NCBI RefSeq assembly: GCF_016907815.1
Contig: NZ_JAFBCQ010000001.1
Coordinates: 1,922,001-1,986,000 of the forward strand
From: Microbacterium aurum
Lineage (GTDB): Bacteria; Actinomycetota; Actinomycetes; Actinomycetales; Microbacteriaceae
Reading direction: 5' to 3'
Length of the DNA stretch: 64,000 nt
Made by a program: the position numbers and the translations under genes. Positions 26,594 through 35,148 of this stretch are shown one piece after another; position 1 is the first letter of the stretch; the number at the start of each line of letters is the position of its first letter. The notes under the pieces are model-generated. The model worked only from the letters and a program-made list of their open reading frames with translations, searched no databases and was not told the DNA's origin.

Positions 26594-28374
26594 GCGAGCG
26601 GGCGCTCGAGGGACTCGACGAGCAGCAGCGCGAAGCGGCATCCGTCCTCCGGGGACCGGTGTGCGTGCTCGCCGGCGCCGGCACCGGCAAGACGCGCGTC
26701 ATCACCCGGCGCATCGCGCACGGCGTCGACACCGGCGCCTACTCGCCGGGCCGGGTCATGGCGGTGACGTTCACGGCCAAGGCGGCGGGGGAGATGCGCG
26801 GCCGTCTGCGCGCCCTGGGCGTGGAGGGCGTTGCGGCGCGCACGTTCCACGCGACCGCGCTCGCCCAGCTGAACTTCTTCTGGCCGCAGCTGGCGAACGA
26901 CACCGCGCCGTCGATCATCGACAACAAGGTGCGGGTGCTCGGCCAGGCCGCTGATGCGCTGCGCCTGCGCCTGGACGGCGCGACCCTGCGGGATGTGGCG
27001 AGTCGCATCGAGTGGCGCAAAGTCGCGATGCGCACGATCGAGCAGGATGCCGCGGCCCACCCCGAGGGGCTCTCGCAGGCTCTGGACGCGCACGCGCTCG
27101 CGGAACTGCAGCACCGGTACGAGAAGCTCAAGGACGAGCGCCGCCAGCTCGACTTCGAGGACGTGCTGCTCGCGTGCGCGGGGATGCTGGAGTCCGAGCC
27201 CCGTGTCGCCGCCGCCGTCCACGAGCAGTACCGCCACCTCACGGTGGACGAGTTCCAGGACGTCTCGCCCGTGCAGCATCGGCTGCTGGAACTGTGGCTC
27301 GGCGATCGCCGCGATCTGTGTGTCGTCGGCGACGCGAGCCAGACTATCTACTCGTTCGCGGGGGCGGACCCGCACTACCTGCTGGAGTTCGCCGACCGGT
27401 ACGAGGACGCCACCGTCGTGCGGCTGGAGCGCAACTACCGCTCCGACCCCGCGATCCTCGACGTCGCGAACGCGCTCATGCGAGGGCGTGCGGGTGCACT
27501 GGAGCTCCGGTCGGCGCGACGGGCGGGGCCGGTCCCCGTCGTGACGGCGTACGAGGACGACGGCGCCGAGGCCGACGGTGTCGCCGCGGCGATCGCGGCG
27601 CAGATCGCGGCGGGCATCGAGCCCGACCGGATCGCGGTGCTGTACCGCGCCAACGCGCAGTCCGCGCCGCTGCTGGCGGCGCTGGCCTCGCGCGGGATCG
27701 CCGCGACCGTGCTGGGCGGCAAGCGCTTCTTCGACCTGCCGGAGGTGCGCCAGGCGGTGATGGCGCTGCGGGGCGCCTCGGTGGCGCCCGTCGAGACGAC
27801 GTTCCTCGCGGCGGTCCGCGACGTGCTGCGCTCCCTCGGCCTCACCGACGACCCGCCGCCGGCCGGTGGAGCGCTGCGCGACGCCTGGGAGGCGCGCGCG
27901 GCCGTCCTGCGCCTGGCCGAAGAGGCGCCGGCGGACATGACGCTGCGGCGCTTCACCGACGAACTGCTCGCCCGCGGTCGCGACCAGCACGAGCCTTCGC
28001 TGCGGACGGTCACCCTCGCGACGCTCCACGCCGCGAAGGGCCTGGAGTGGGATCACGTGCACCTCGTGGGCCTGGCGGAGGGCCTGCTGCCCATCTCGTA
28101 CGCGACCGGGTCCGAGGCGATCGACGAGGAACGGCGGCTGACCTACGTGGGCATCACGCGGGCTGCGCGCACGCTGTCGCTGAGCTGGTCGGAGCGATCG
28201 GGGGCGCGGCAGCGCCAGCGCTCTCGCTTTCTGCAGGAGATCGGTCCGGGGCCGATCGCGACCGGTGGTCGCCGTCCGCCGGCGGGTCGAGCGGCGGGTC
28301 CTCGACGGTCCGGCACAGGCACGCCGGATGCGGGCGATGCGCGTGCCACATCCGCCGGACGTCGTCCGAGCTGA
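26590..28374 (+). CDS. UvrD2-like SF1 DNA helicase without HRDC domain
   Basis: A 594-residue 3'-5' helicase: Walker A GAGTGKTR (29-36), TFTAKAAGEM, motif II VDEFQDVSP (about 218-226), GDASQTIYSFAGA, LERNYRSDP, LHAAKGLEWDHV and YVGITRAAR. M. tuberculosis UvrD2 is about 700 residues and ends with a tetracysteine/HRDC region; here the protein stops about 30 residues after the core with a Gly/Arg/Ala-rich tail, so those domains are absent. The last 221 bases are antisense to the coding end of the next gene. ATGA overlap with nudC indicates one operon. Confidence 0.88.
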   Translation: MSERALEGLDEQQREAASVLRGPVCVLAGAGTGKTRVITRRIAHGVDTGAYSPGRVMAVTFTAKAAGEMRGRLRALGVEGVAARTFHATALAQLNFFWPQLANDTAPSIIDNKVRVLGQAADALRLRLDGATLRDVASRIEWRKVAMRTIEQDAAAHPEGLSQALDAHALAELQHRYEKLKDERRQLDFEDVLLACAGMLESEPRVAAAVHEQYRHLTVDEFQDVSPVQHRLLELWLGDRRDLCVVGDASQTIYSFAGADPHYLLEFADRYEDATVVRLERNYRSDPAILDVANALMRGRAGALELRSARRAGPVPVVTAYEDDGAEADGVAAAIAAQIAAGIEPDRIAVLYRANAQSAPLLAALASRGIAATVLGGKRFFDLPEVRQAVMALRGASVAPVETTFLAAVRDVLRSLGLTDDPPPAGGALRDAWEARAAVLRLAEEAPADMTLRRFTDELLARGRDQHEPSLRTVTLATLHAAKGLEWDHVHLVGLAEGLLPISYATGSEAIDEERRLTYVGITRAARTLSLSWSERSGARQRQRSRFLQEIGPGPIATGGRRPPAGRAAGPRRSGTGTPDAGDARATSAGRRPS

Positions 28375-29083
28375 TCGTCACGGACACGCCCGCGGCGTCG
28401 GCGACGGCGATGCCGCGCAGCATGCGGGCGCCGAGGACCGCCGCCTCGACGAGAAGCGCCGGATCGGTGTGCGTGGGCTCGCGCCCGAGCAGCTGCGCGG
28501 CCAGGAGCGGCCACGTCGGGTCGGCGTCGGTGCGGTGCGCGTGCACGCACGCGAGGCAGGCGGTGCGTCCGGGGACGACGAGGGGACCGACGCGCACCCG
28601 ATCGCCCGCCAGCTCGATCGGCAGGTGCACGATGTCGGCGGCCATCAGCCGGGCAGCACGGCGCGGATCCAGCATCCGCTCGGCGACGACGACCACGGGA
28701 AGGCGCGAGGGCGGCGGCGCGCTCTCCCAGCGCGTCAGCGACGCGACGTGGACGCCGGCGGCCCGCCACCCCGCCTCGAGCGCTTCGTGGCCGGCCACGC
28801 CGAGACTCTCGGGGACCTCCAGCCGCACGACCGGCGCCGACGCGTCATCGGTGATGAGCGCCCCGCCGATGCGGGCCGCGAACCGCTCGGCGTCGTCGCC
28901 GTCGGCGCCCATCGTGCGCGCGAGCGGAACCAGCATCGCATCGGGGATGCCGTCGGTCAGCGCGTCGAGCAGTCGCTCCTGCCAGCCGGTGACATCGTCC
29001 ACGCGCACCGCCTGATCGGTCCCCAACTGCAGGCTGGAGGGCGTGCGCCACAGGGGCGGGTGCGAGGGGGCCAGTCGGAGCAT
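28154..29083 (-). CDS. ThiF/cyclodehydratase-like (TOMM leader-binding type) protein
   Basis: A 309-residue protein similar in layout to the actinobacterial family annotated as TOMM precursor leader-binding or cyclodehydratase proteins. The signature is a Cys pair in PGRTACLACVHAHRTDADP (about 160-178), with a later HPACLCR (about 268-274), together forming a likely zinc site, and LLAAQLLG between them. No precursor peptide or YcaO partner is visible nearby, so a housekeeping role is likely, as at the Rv3196 position in mycobacteria. I chose the ATG at 29083 (MLRLAPSHPPLW). The final 40 residues are Ser/Pro/Ala-rich and lie antisense to uvrD2. Confidence 0.68.
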   Translation of the reverse strand: MLRLAPSHPPLWRTPSSLQLGTDQAVRVDDVTGWQERLLDALTDGIPDAMLVPLARTMGADGDDAERFAARIGGALITDDASAPVVRLEVPESLGVAGHEALEAGWRAAGVHVASLTRWESAPPPSRLPVVVVAERMLDPRRAARLMAADIVHLPIELAGDRVRVGPLVVPGRTACLACVHAHRTDADPTWPLLAAQLLGREPTHTDPALLVEAAVLGARMLRGIAVADAAGVSVTISSDDVRRMWHAHRPHPACLCRTVEDPPLDPPADGDHRSRSAPDRSPAESESAGAAAPPIAPTSSATACAQPA

Positions 29084-29216
29084 GCCCCGATCATGCCCGC
29101 CTCGCACCCGCGGCGGGCGCGCTGTCCACAGGCCCGTTTCGAGATCCGCCGAATCGGCCGCCTGTGGAGGAGGCGATGATCACCGCGGCGGATCAGCCCG
29201 TGTGCCCACGCGTCTT

Positions 29217-29300
29217 CGCCGAATCCTCACCCCCGCGCCGAACCCTCGCGCTCAGACGCGCCCAGCGGTGAGGGCTCGGTGCACAGGTGAGGGTTCGGCG
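29217..29300. repeat. Four-part inverted repeat set, motif CGCCGAACCCTCACC
   Basis: Two forward copies (29217-29231 CGCCGAATCCTCACC; 29236-29250 CGCCGAACCCTCGCG) face two reverse copies (29267-29281 GGTGAGGGCTCGGTG; 29286-29300 GGTGAGGGTTCGGCG). The outer pair differs at one position and could form a 15-bp stem with the inner pair nested in it. It lies in the 259-base gap between the DUF2342 stop and the ThiF-like start, both on the minus strand, and could be a terminator, a protein-binding site or a mobile palindromic element. I see nothing else in this gap. Confidence 0.75.
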
Positions 29301-29342
29301 TCGGGGCCTGCTGCGGCGCGGTGCGTGTTGCGGCGCGGCGGA

Positions 29343-30794
29343 TCAGACCGGGCGAGGATCCTCCGGGGTGCCGGGATTCTCCGGTGAGCCCGGATCCTCC
29401 GGGGCGGCCGGGGTATTCGTAGCACCCGGACCCGCGGCATCCGCCGGGTCCTGCGCGGCCTGGGCCAGCAACTCGTCCAGCGCCTCATCGAACGCGTCGC
29501 GCGCGGGCTCCTCGCCGCGGGCGCGCGCCTGCAGCCGAGCGATCAGCGCCTGCGGGTCGTCGATGTCCTCGGCCGCCGGCATGAGGTCGGGGTAGTCCCA
29601 GAGGCTGTCGCGGGCCTCGATGCCCACGGCGTCGGTCACCGCGCGCCACATGGCGGCCGCCTCGCGCAGGCGCCGCGGGCGCAGCTCGAGCCCGACGAGC
29701 GACGCCATCGCCTGCTCGGCGGGGCCGCCCACGGCGCGGCGCCGCCGCACCGCCTCGGCGATCTTCGCCGCGGCAGGGAGGCGCCCGGTCGCGTCGCTGG
29801 TCACGACGTCGACCCATCCTTCGATCGTGGCGAGCAGATTCTCCAGGCGGGTCAGGGCGGCATCCTGCGCGGGCGTGCGCTGCGGCAGCAGGGCGCCGGA
29901 CTCGATGGCGGCCTTCAGCTCTTCGGGGGAGGACGGGTCGAAGCGCGACGCGAGCTCCTCGAGGGCGCCGGTGTCGACGTGGATGCCGCGGGCGAACTCC
30001 GTCACCTGTGAGATGACGTGCAGGCGCAGCCAGCGCGCGTGGCGGAACAGGCGCGCATGAGCGAGCTCCCGGGTACCGAGGTACAGCGCGAGCTGGTCGT
30101 CGGTCACGTCGAGATCGCGTGAGAAGTCCGCGAAGTTCTGCGGCAGGATCGCCGCGACGCCGTCGGGCATGACCGGGATGCCGACATCGCCGCCGGAGAC
30201 CACCTCGAGCGACAGCCGCCCGATGACGCCGCCGAGCTGGGCCGCGAACAGCGAGCCGCCGACGCGCCGCATGAAGGTTCCGGCGCCGGCGACGAGCTGG
30301 CGCATCTCTTCCGGGGTCTGCTCGTCGAGAGCGGACGTGAGCGCCCCGGCGATGGAGTCGGCGACCGGCTCGGCGAGCTCCTGCCACACCGGCAGCGTCT
30401 GCTCCACCCACTGGCCCCGTGTGATCGCCTGCGGCGGGGCGGCGAGATCGGAGATCGTCGTGGCCTCGCTCAGCCACAGCGTCGCGAGCGAGAACGCCTG
30501 GTCGAAGTCGTGCTTGGTGCCGGTGGTGATGCTCAGGCCGTCCTTGTTGGCCAGATGGAGCGCCTGCGTCTTCGCGGCGCTCCAGTCGATCCCGTCGGCC
30601 GCTCCGCCACCGCTGGTGAAGGCGTGCTGCAGCTGGGCCATGATCTGCTGCAGCATCGCCGGGTCCACGCCCATGCGGGACAGTCCTTCCAGCTGAGCGG
30701 GGTCGAAGCCCGCCGCGCCGCCGCCGAGCAGATTGCGCAGCAGCTCCTGGAACTCGTCGTCTCCGGAACGGTCCGGGCTGTCGTCATCAGTCAT
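29343..30794 (-). CDS. DUF2342 zinc-dependent metalloprotease-like protein
   Basis: A 483-residue protein of the Zincin_2/DUF2342 family, conserved in actinobacteria (Rv3195). The putative metal-binding segment is GTRELAHARLFRHARWLR (about residues 237-254): the ExxxH half of a zincin site is present but the first His of HEXXH is Arg, so activity should not be assumed. Residues 1-45 and the last 30 (PEDPGSPENPGTPEDP) are low complexity. The ATG follows a leader with GAAAGG; TAGCGT near 30835-30840 could be its -10. It is divergent from the YlbL-type protease gene, as in mycobacteria. Confidence 0.85.
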   Translation of the reverse strand: MTDDDSPDRSGDDEFQELLRNLLGGGAAGFDPAQLEGLSRMGVDPAMLQQIMAQLQHAFTSGGGAADGIDWSAAKTQALHLANKDGLSITTGTKHDFDQAFSLATLWLSEATTISDLAAPPQAITRGQWVEQTLPVWQELAEPVADSIAGALTSALDEQTPEEMRQLVAGAGTFMRRVGGSLFAAQLGGVIGRLSLEVVSGGDVGIPVMPDGVAAILPQNFADFSRDLDVTDDQLALYLGTRELAHARLFRHARWLRLHVISQVTEFARGIHVDTGALEELASRFDPSSPEELKAAIESGALLPQRTPAQDAALTRLENLLATIEGWVDVVTSDATGRLPAAAKIAEAVRRRRAVGGPAEQAMASLVGLELRPRRLREAAAMWRAVTDAVGIEARDSLWDYPDLMPAAEDIDDPQALIARLQARARGEEPARDAFDEALDELLAQAAQDPADAAGPGATNTPAAPEDPGSPENPGTPEDPRPV

Positions 30795-30895
30795 GTCAGG
30801 CGCCTTTCAGCGGGCGGTTCTCGTCCCGTCCTACGCTAGTCGCAGCACTTCCCCGCACGGCCGCCGAGGCCCGCCACGGAGGATGTCGCGTGTAC

Positions 30896-30915
30896 GCCGA
30901 TCGCGAACGATCGGC
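30896..30915 (+). promoter_or_regulatory. Perfect hairpin just upstream of the ylbL-like ribosome binding site
   Basis: GCCGATCG and CGATCGGC arms (8 bp, no mismatch) enclose a CGAA loop, and the hairpin ends 2-3 bases before the GGAAAGG ribosome binding site of the downstream gene. It could modulate translation or act as an operator in DNA. Confidence 0.5.
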
Positions 30916-30929
30916 CGGAAAGGTCTGAC

Positions 30930-32048
30930 GTGGCATTGTTCGACGAGAACACGACGATCGTGCCCGCGCGTCGCGCGCCCATGAGCCGCACGACGCTCAT
31001 CGGCGTCTGGTCGCTCGCGGTCGCGCTCGTGGCGCTGCTGGCGCTCACCCTCATCCCTACGTCGTTCGTCATCCAGCGCCCCGGTCCCGTCTTCAACACG
31101 CTCGGCACCTCCACCGACGCCGCCGGCGACGAGGTGCCGCTGATCTCGGTGTCCGGCGCGGAGACCTTCCCCACCTCCGGCTCGCTCGACCTGCTGACCG
31201 TGCAGGTCGTCGGCAACCGCGACCGGACGCCGTCGTGGTTCGAGCTGGCCCTGGCGTGGTTCGATCCGTCGAAGGCGGTCATCCCGATCGATCAGGTGTT
31301 CCCGCAGGGACAGAGCACCGAGGAGCGCAATCAGGAGAGCGCCGTCATGATGGTCGACTCCCAGAAGGAGGCGACCGCTGCGGCGCTGACGGAACTCGGC
31401 TACGACGTCAAGCCGATGGTCCGCGTCTACGCCCTGACCGACGACTCGGCGGCGGCAGGCGTGCTCGAACCCGACGACATCATCCGTGCCGCCGACGGAC
31501 AGCCCATCACCGAGACCGATGAGCTGCGGGCGATCATCAACGACGCCGACGGGGCGCCGGTGCAGCTCACGATCGACCGCGGCGGCCAGACGCTCACCGA
31601 GAGCATCACCCCGAAGCAGGCCACCGTCGACGGCGAGACGACGTGGCTCATCGGCATCACGACGCTGCACGACTACGACTTCCCGATCGACGTCACGATC
31701 CAGCTCGACAACGTCGGCGGACCCAGCGCGGGCATGATGTTCGCGCTCGGGATCATCGACACCCTCAGCGGCGGGGACCTCAACGGGGGCGAGGAGGTGG
31801 CCGGAACGGGCACGATCGACTCCTCCGGAACGGTCGGGCCGATCGGCGGCATCCGGCAGAAGATGTACGGCGCGAAGGATGCCGGCGCCACGTGGTTCCT
31901 CGCCCCGAAGGACAACTGCGACGAGGTCGTCGGGCACATCCCCGCGGGGCTGCGCGTGTTCTCGGTCGCCACCCTCGACGACGCGCTCGACGTGCTCGCC
32001 GCCATCCGCGGCGACGGCGACCTGGACGCGCTGCCCACCTGCGAATAG
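30930..32048 (+). CDS. YlbL-type PDZ/Lon-like membrane serine protease
   Basis: A 372-residue protein with one N-terminal membrane helix (about 22-47), an extracytoplasmic region, a PDZ-like domain (about 165-235: VLEPDDIIRAADGQPI) and a C-terminal S16 Lon-type domain. The catalytic dyad is visible: Ser266 in GGPSAGMM and Lys311 in GGIRQKMYGA, 45 residues apart as expected. It probably cleaves envelope or membrane substrates (Bacillus YlbL, M. tuberculosis Rv3194c). GGAAAGG supports the GTG start at 30930. UPF0182 follows 41 bases downstream, but with its own promoter-like box. Confidence 0.92.
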   Translation: MALFDENTTIVPARRAPMSRTTLIGVWSLAVALVALLALTLIPTSFVIQRPGPVFNTLGTSTDAAGDEVPLISVSGAETFPTSGSLDLLTVQVVGNRDRTPSWFELALAWFDPSKAVIPIDQVFPQGQSTEERNQESAVMMVDSQKEATAAALTELGYDVKPMVRVYALTDDSAAAGVLEPDDIIRAADGQPITETDELRAIINDADGAPVQLTIDRGGQTLTESITPKQATVDGETTWLIGITTLHDYDFPIDVTIQLDNVGGPSAGMMFALGIIDTLSGGDLNGGEEVAGTGTIDSSGTVGPIGGIRQKMYGAKDAGATWFLAPKDNCDEVVGHIPAGLRVFSVATLDDALDVLAAIRGDGDLDALPTCE

Positions 32049-32089
32049 CCACAGCATCCGCCCAGAGTCGGCCCGCCTAAGATGGACGG

Positions 32090-35002
32090 GTGACCACGAC
32101 CTCAGCGCCGAACCAGGCCACGCCCAATCCCCTCCGTCGCGCGATCGCGATCACGCTCGCCGTCATCGCCGCCATCGTGGTGGGGTTCTTCGTCTTCGCG
32201 AGTCTCTACGCCGACTGGCTGTGGTTCGACCAGCTGGGCTTCTCGAGCGTGCTGTGGACGCAGTGGACCGCGCGTGTGGTGATGTTCGTCATCGGGTTCC
32301 TCGCGATGGCCGTGCCGGTGTTCGTGGCGATCCAGCTCGCGTACCGGCTGCGCCCGGTCTACGCACGGCTGACGTCGCAGCTCGACCACTACCAGGAGGT
32401 CGTGGAGCCCCTCCGGCGCCTGGCCATGTGGGGCATCCCGGTCTTCTTCGGGTTCTTCGCCGGCTTCGCCGCATCGGCGCAGTGGGAGACCGTGTGGCTG
32501 TGGGCCAACCGCGTGGACACGGGTGTCCCGGACCCCCAGTTCCAGATGGACACCGGGTTCTACCTGTTCTCGCTGCCGTTCTTCACGACGGTGCTCGGCT
32601 TCGCATCGGCGGTGCTGCTCGTCTGCCTCATCGTGACGGCGCTGGTGGCCTACCTCTACGGGTCGGTGCGCGTCGGGCAGCGGGAGCTGCGCATCTCCAA
32701 GGCCGCGCGCATCCAGCTCGCGGTGCTTGCGGGGCTCTACCTGCTCGTGCAGGCGGTGAGCCTCTGGGTCGACCGGTACAAGACCCTCACGTCGCAGGGC
32801 GATCGGATCACCGGCGCCAGCTACGTCGACGACCACGCCATCATCCCGGGCCTGACGATCCTCGCGATCGCGGCGGTCATCGTCGCGGCGCTCTTCTTCG
32901 TCACCGCGATCGTGGGGCGCTGGCGCTTCCCGCTGATCGGCACGGGCCTGCTCATCATCTCCTCGCTGATCGTCACCGTCGCCTACCCGTGGGTGCTCTT
33001 CAACGTCTCGGTGCGCCCCAACCAGGAGACGCTCGAGAGCCCGTACTACCAGCGCAACATCGACGCCACGAAGGCCGCGTACGGCATCGACGGGCTGGAG
33101 AAGAACGACTTCCAGGCGGTCACCGACGTCGAGCCCGGGCAACTGCGGGCCGATGCCGAGACCACGGCATCCATTCGCATCATGGACCCCGCGATCATCT
33201 CGCCGACCGTGCGGCAGCTCGAGCAGTACCGGGCGTACTACAAGTTCACCGACCCGCTCGACGTCGACCGCTACCAGATCGACGGGCAGAGCCAGGACAC
33301 CGTCGTCTCGGTGCGCGAGCTGAACATGGACGAGCTCGGCCAGGCGGCGTCGTGGTACAACACGACCCTCGTATACACCCACGGCTACGGCATGGTCGCC
33401 GCGAAGGGCAACGAGCGCACCGCCGACGGCAACCCCGTCTTCGTCGAGCGGGGCATCCCCACCACCGGCGCCCTGACCACGGGGGAGGAGTACGAGCCGC
33501 GGGTCTACTTCGGCGAGTCCTCGCCGACGTACTCGATCGTCGGCGCCCCGGAGGGTCGCGACTCGATCGAGCTGGACTATCCGCGCGGCACCGACGGCGG
33601 TGCGCGCACCACGAACACCTTCTCGGGCAACGGCGGGCCGAACATCGGCGATCCGTTCAACCGGCTGATCTACTCGCTGAAGTTCCAGTCCACCGACATC
33701 CTCTTCTCCGACGCGATCAACGAGGAGTCGCAGATCCTCTACGACCGCAGCCCCGTCGAGCGCGTGCAGAAGGTCGCGCCGTACCTCGAGCTCGACAACG
33801 ACCCGTATCCGTCGGTGGTCGACGGCCGGATCGTGTGGATCATCGACGGCTACACCCTGAGCGCCGACTACCCGTACTCGCAGGTCGTGAGCCTGCGCGA
33901 CGCGATCAGCGACACCACCAACACGACGCCGCGCGTCGCGCTGGACGACGTCAACTACATCCGCAACTCCGTCAAGGCGACCGTGGATGCGTACGACGGC
34001 TCGGTGACGCTGTACGCGTGGGACGAGACCGACCCGCTGCTGCAGGCGTGGCAGAAGGTGTACCCGTCGACGCTGAAGCCGGTCTCGGACATGAGCGGCG
34101 ACCTCATGAGCCACGTCCGCTACCCGACCGACCTGTTCAAGGTGCAGCGCGCCATGCTCGGCACCTACCACGTCGACGACGCGCAGTCGTTCTACCAGCG
34201 CGACAACGCCTGGAAGACGCCGGACGACCCGACCCAGACGAACCCCGTGCTGCAGCCGCCGTACTACCTGACGATGCAGATGCCCGATCAGGATGCGCCG
34301 AGCTACTCCATGTTCACGACGTTCATTCCCGGCGGCGACGACACGCGCAACGTCCTCATGGGCTACCTGTCGGTGGACTCGGATGCCGGGGCCGAGGACG
34401 GCACGAGGAACGAGAACTACGGCAAGCTCCGGATGCTGGAGATCAACGCCGAGACGCCCGTCCCGGGCCCCGGTCAGGTGCAGAACACGTTCAACGCCGA
34501 CCCGGACGTCTCCGCGTTCATCAACATCCTCAAGCAGGGCCAGTCGGAGGTGCTCAACGGCAACCTGCTGACCCTTCCGGTCGGTGGCGGCCTGCTGTAC
34601 GTGCAGCCGGTGTTCGTGCAGTCCTCGGGCTCGACGAAGCTGCCGACGCTGCAGAAGGTGCTCGTGGGCTTCGGCGACCAGATCGCGTTCGAGGACACCC
34701 TGCAGGGCGCGCTGGACGTGCTCTTCGGCGGCGACTCCGGCGCGAACGCGGGCGACGGTGGCACCGAGGTCACCCCGACGCCGGCACCGACCGAGTCCGG
34801 CGAGCCCGGTGACGGCGGTGCCACCGACGGCGGTTCGGGCACCGGCACGGACGTCGCGTTCCAGGCGGCACTGCAGGAGGCGCAGCAGGCGATGCTCGAC
34901 CGCCAGGCGGCGCTGACGGCGGGCGACTGGACGAAGTACGGCGAGGCCGATGCCCGGCTGACCGCCGCCGTCGAGAAGCTGCTGCAGCTGAGCGGCGACT
35001 GA
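32090..35002 (+). CDS. UPF0182 family membrane protein
   Basis: A 970-residue protein of the UPF0182 family (M. tuberculosis Rv3193c). Seven hydrophobic segments occupy roughly residues 20-310, followed by a large extracytoplasmic domain (about 320-880) and a Gly/Thr/Glu-rich linker (TPAPTESGEPGDGG) before a short helical C terminus (VAFQAALQEAQQAMLDRQAA). Function is unknown. TAAGAT at 32078-32083 ends 6 bases before the GTG, the leaderless pattern. A hairpin terminator follows 18 bases after the stop. Confidence 0.93.
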   Translation: MTTTSAPNQATPNPLRRAIAITLAVIAAIVVGFFVFASLYADWLWFDQLGFSSVLWTQWTARVVMFVIGFLAMAVPVFVAIQLAYRLRPVYARLTSQLDHYQEVVEPLRRLAMWGIPVFFGFFAGFAASAQWETVWLWANRVDTGVPDPQFQMDTGFYLFSLPFFTTVLGFASAVLLVCLIVTALVAYLYGSVRVGQRELRISKAARIQLAVLAGLYLLVQAVSLWVDRYKTLTSQGDRITGASYVDDHAIIPGLTILAIAAVIVAALFFVTAIVGRWRFPLIGTGLLIISSLIVTVAYPWVLFNVSVRPNQETLESPYYQRNIDATKAAYGIDGLEKNDFQAVTDVEPGQLRADAETTASIRIMDPAIISPTVRQLEQYRAYYKFTDPLDVDRYQIDGQSQDTVVSVRELNMDELGQAASWYNTTLVYTHGYGMVAAKGNERTADGNPVFVERGIPTTGALTTGEEYEPRVYFGESSPTYSIVGAPEGRDSIELDYPRGTDGGARTTNTFSGNGGPNIGDPFNRLIYSLKFQSTDILFSDAINEESQILYDRSPVERVQKVAPYLELDNDPYPSVVDGRIVWIIDGYTLSADYPYSQVVSLRDAISDTTNTTPRVALDDVNYIRNSVKATVDAYDGSVTLYAWDETDPLLQAWQKVYPSTLKPVSDMSGDLMSHVRYPTDLFKVQRAMLGTYHVDDAQSFYQRDNAWKTPDDPTQTNPVLQPPYYLTMQMPDQDAPSYSMFTTFIPGGDDTRNVLMGYLSVDSDAGAEDGTRNENYGKLRMLEINAETPVPGPGQVQNTFNADPDVSAFINILKQGQSEVLNGNLLTLPVGGGLLYVQPVFVQSSGSTKLPTLQKVLVGFGDQIAFEDTLQGALDVLFGGDSGANAGDGGTEVTPTPAPTESGEPGDGGATDGGSGTGTDVAFQAALQEAQQAMLDRQAALTAGDWTKYGEADARLTAAVEKLLQLSGD

Positions 35003-35019
35003 CCCGCATCCTCGTCGCG

Positions 35020-35050
35020 AGCCGGTCCGCTCCTCGAGCGGGCCGGCTTT
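35020..35050 (+). terminator. Hairpin terminator after UPF0182 gene
   Basis: A 13-bp stem with one wobble (AGCCGGTCCGCTC / GAGCGGGCCGGCT) and a 3-base CTC loop is followed by TTT. A separate perfect palindrome, AGCGGGCCCGCT, lies at 35056-35067. Confidence 0.75.
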
Positions 35051-35148
35051 CGCCGAGCGGGCCCGCTACGGCGGGCGGGAGCGGGCGCACTCGACGACAT
35101 TGGGCGCACTCGGCTTGACGCCGCTCGGCGGAGTCAGGTGTGGCGGGG

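Noticed and set aside
28154..29083. A thiazole/oxazole-modified peptide biosynthetic cluster
   Set aside because: Only the leader-binding/ThiF-like protein is present; no YcaO, dehydrogenase or precursor peptide nearby, and the same gene occupies this housekeeping position in mycobacteria.
31879..34812. 977-codon plus-strand frame and a 689-codon antisense frame over the UPF0182 gene
   Set aside because: Both are Arg/Ala/Pro-rich shadows of the UPF0182 frame, which has clear membrane helices and a promoter-like box at its start.
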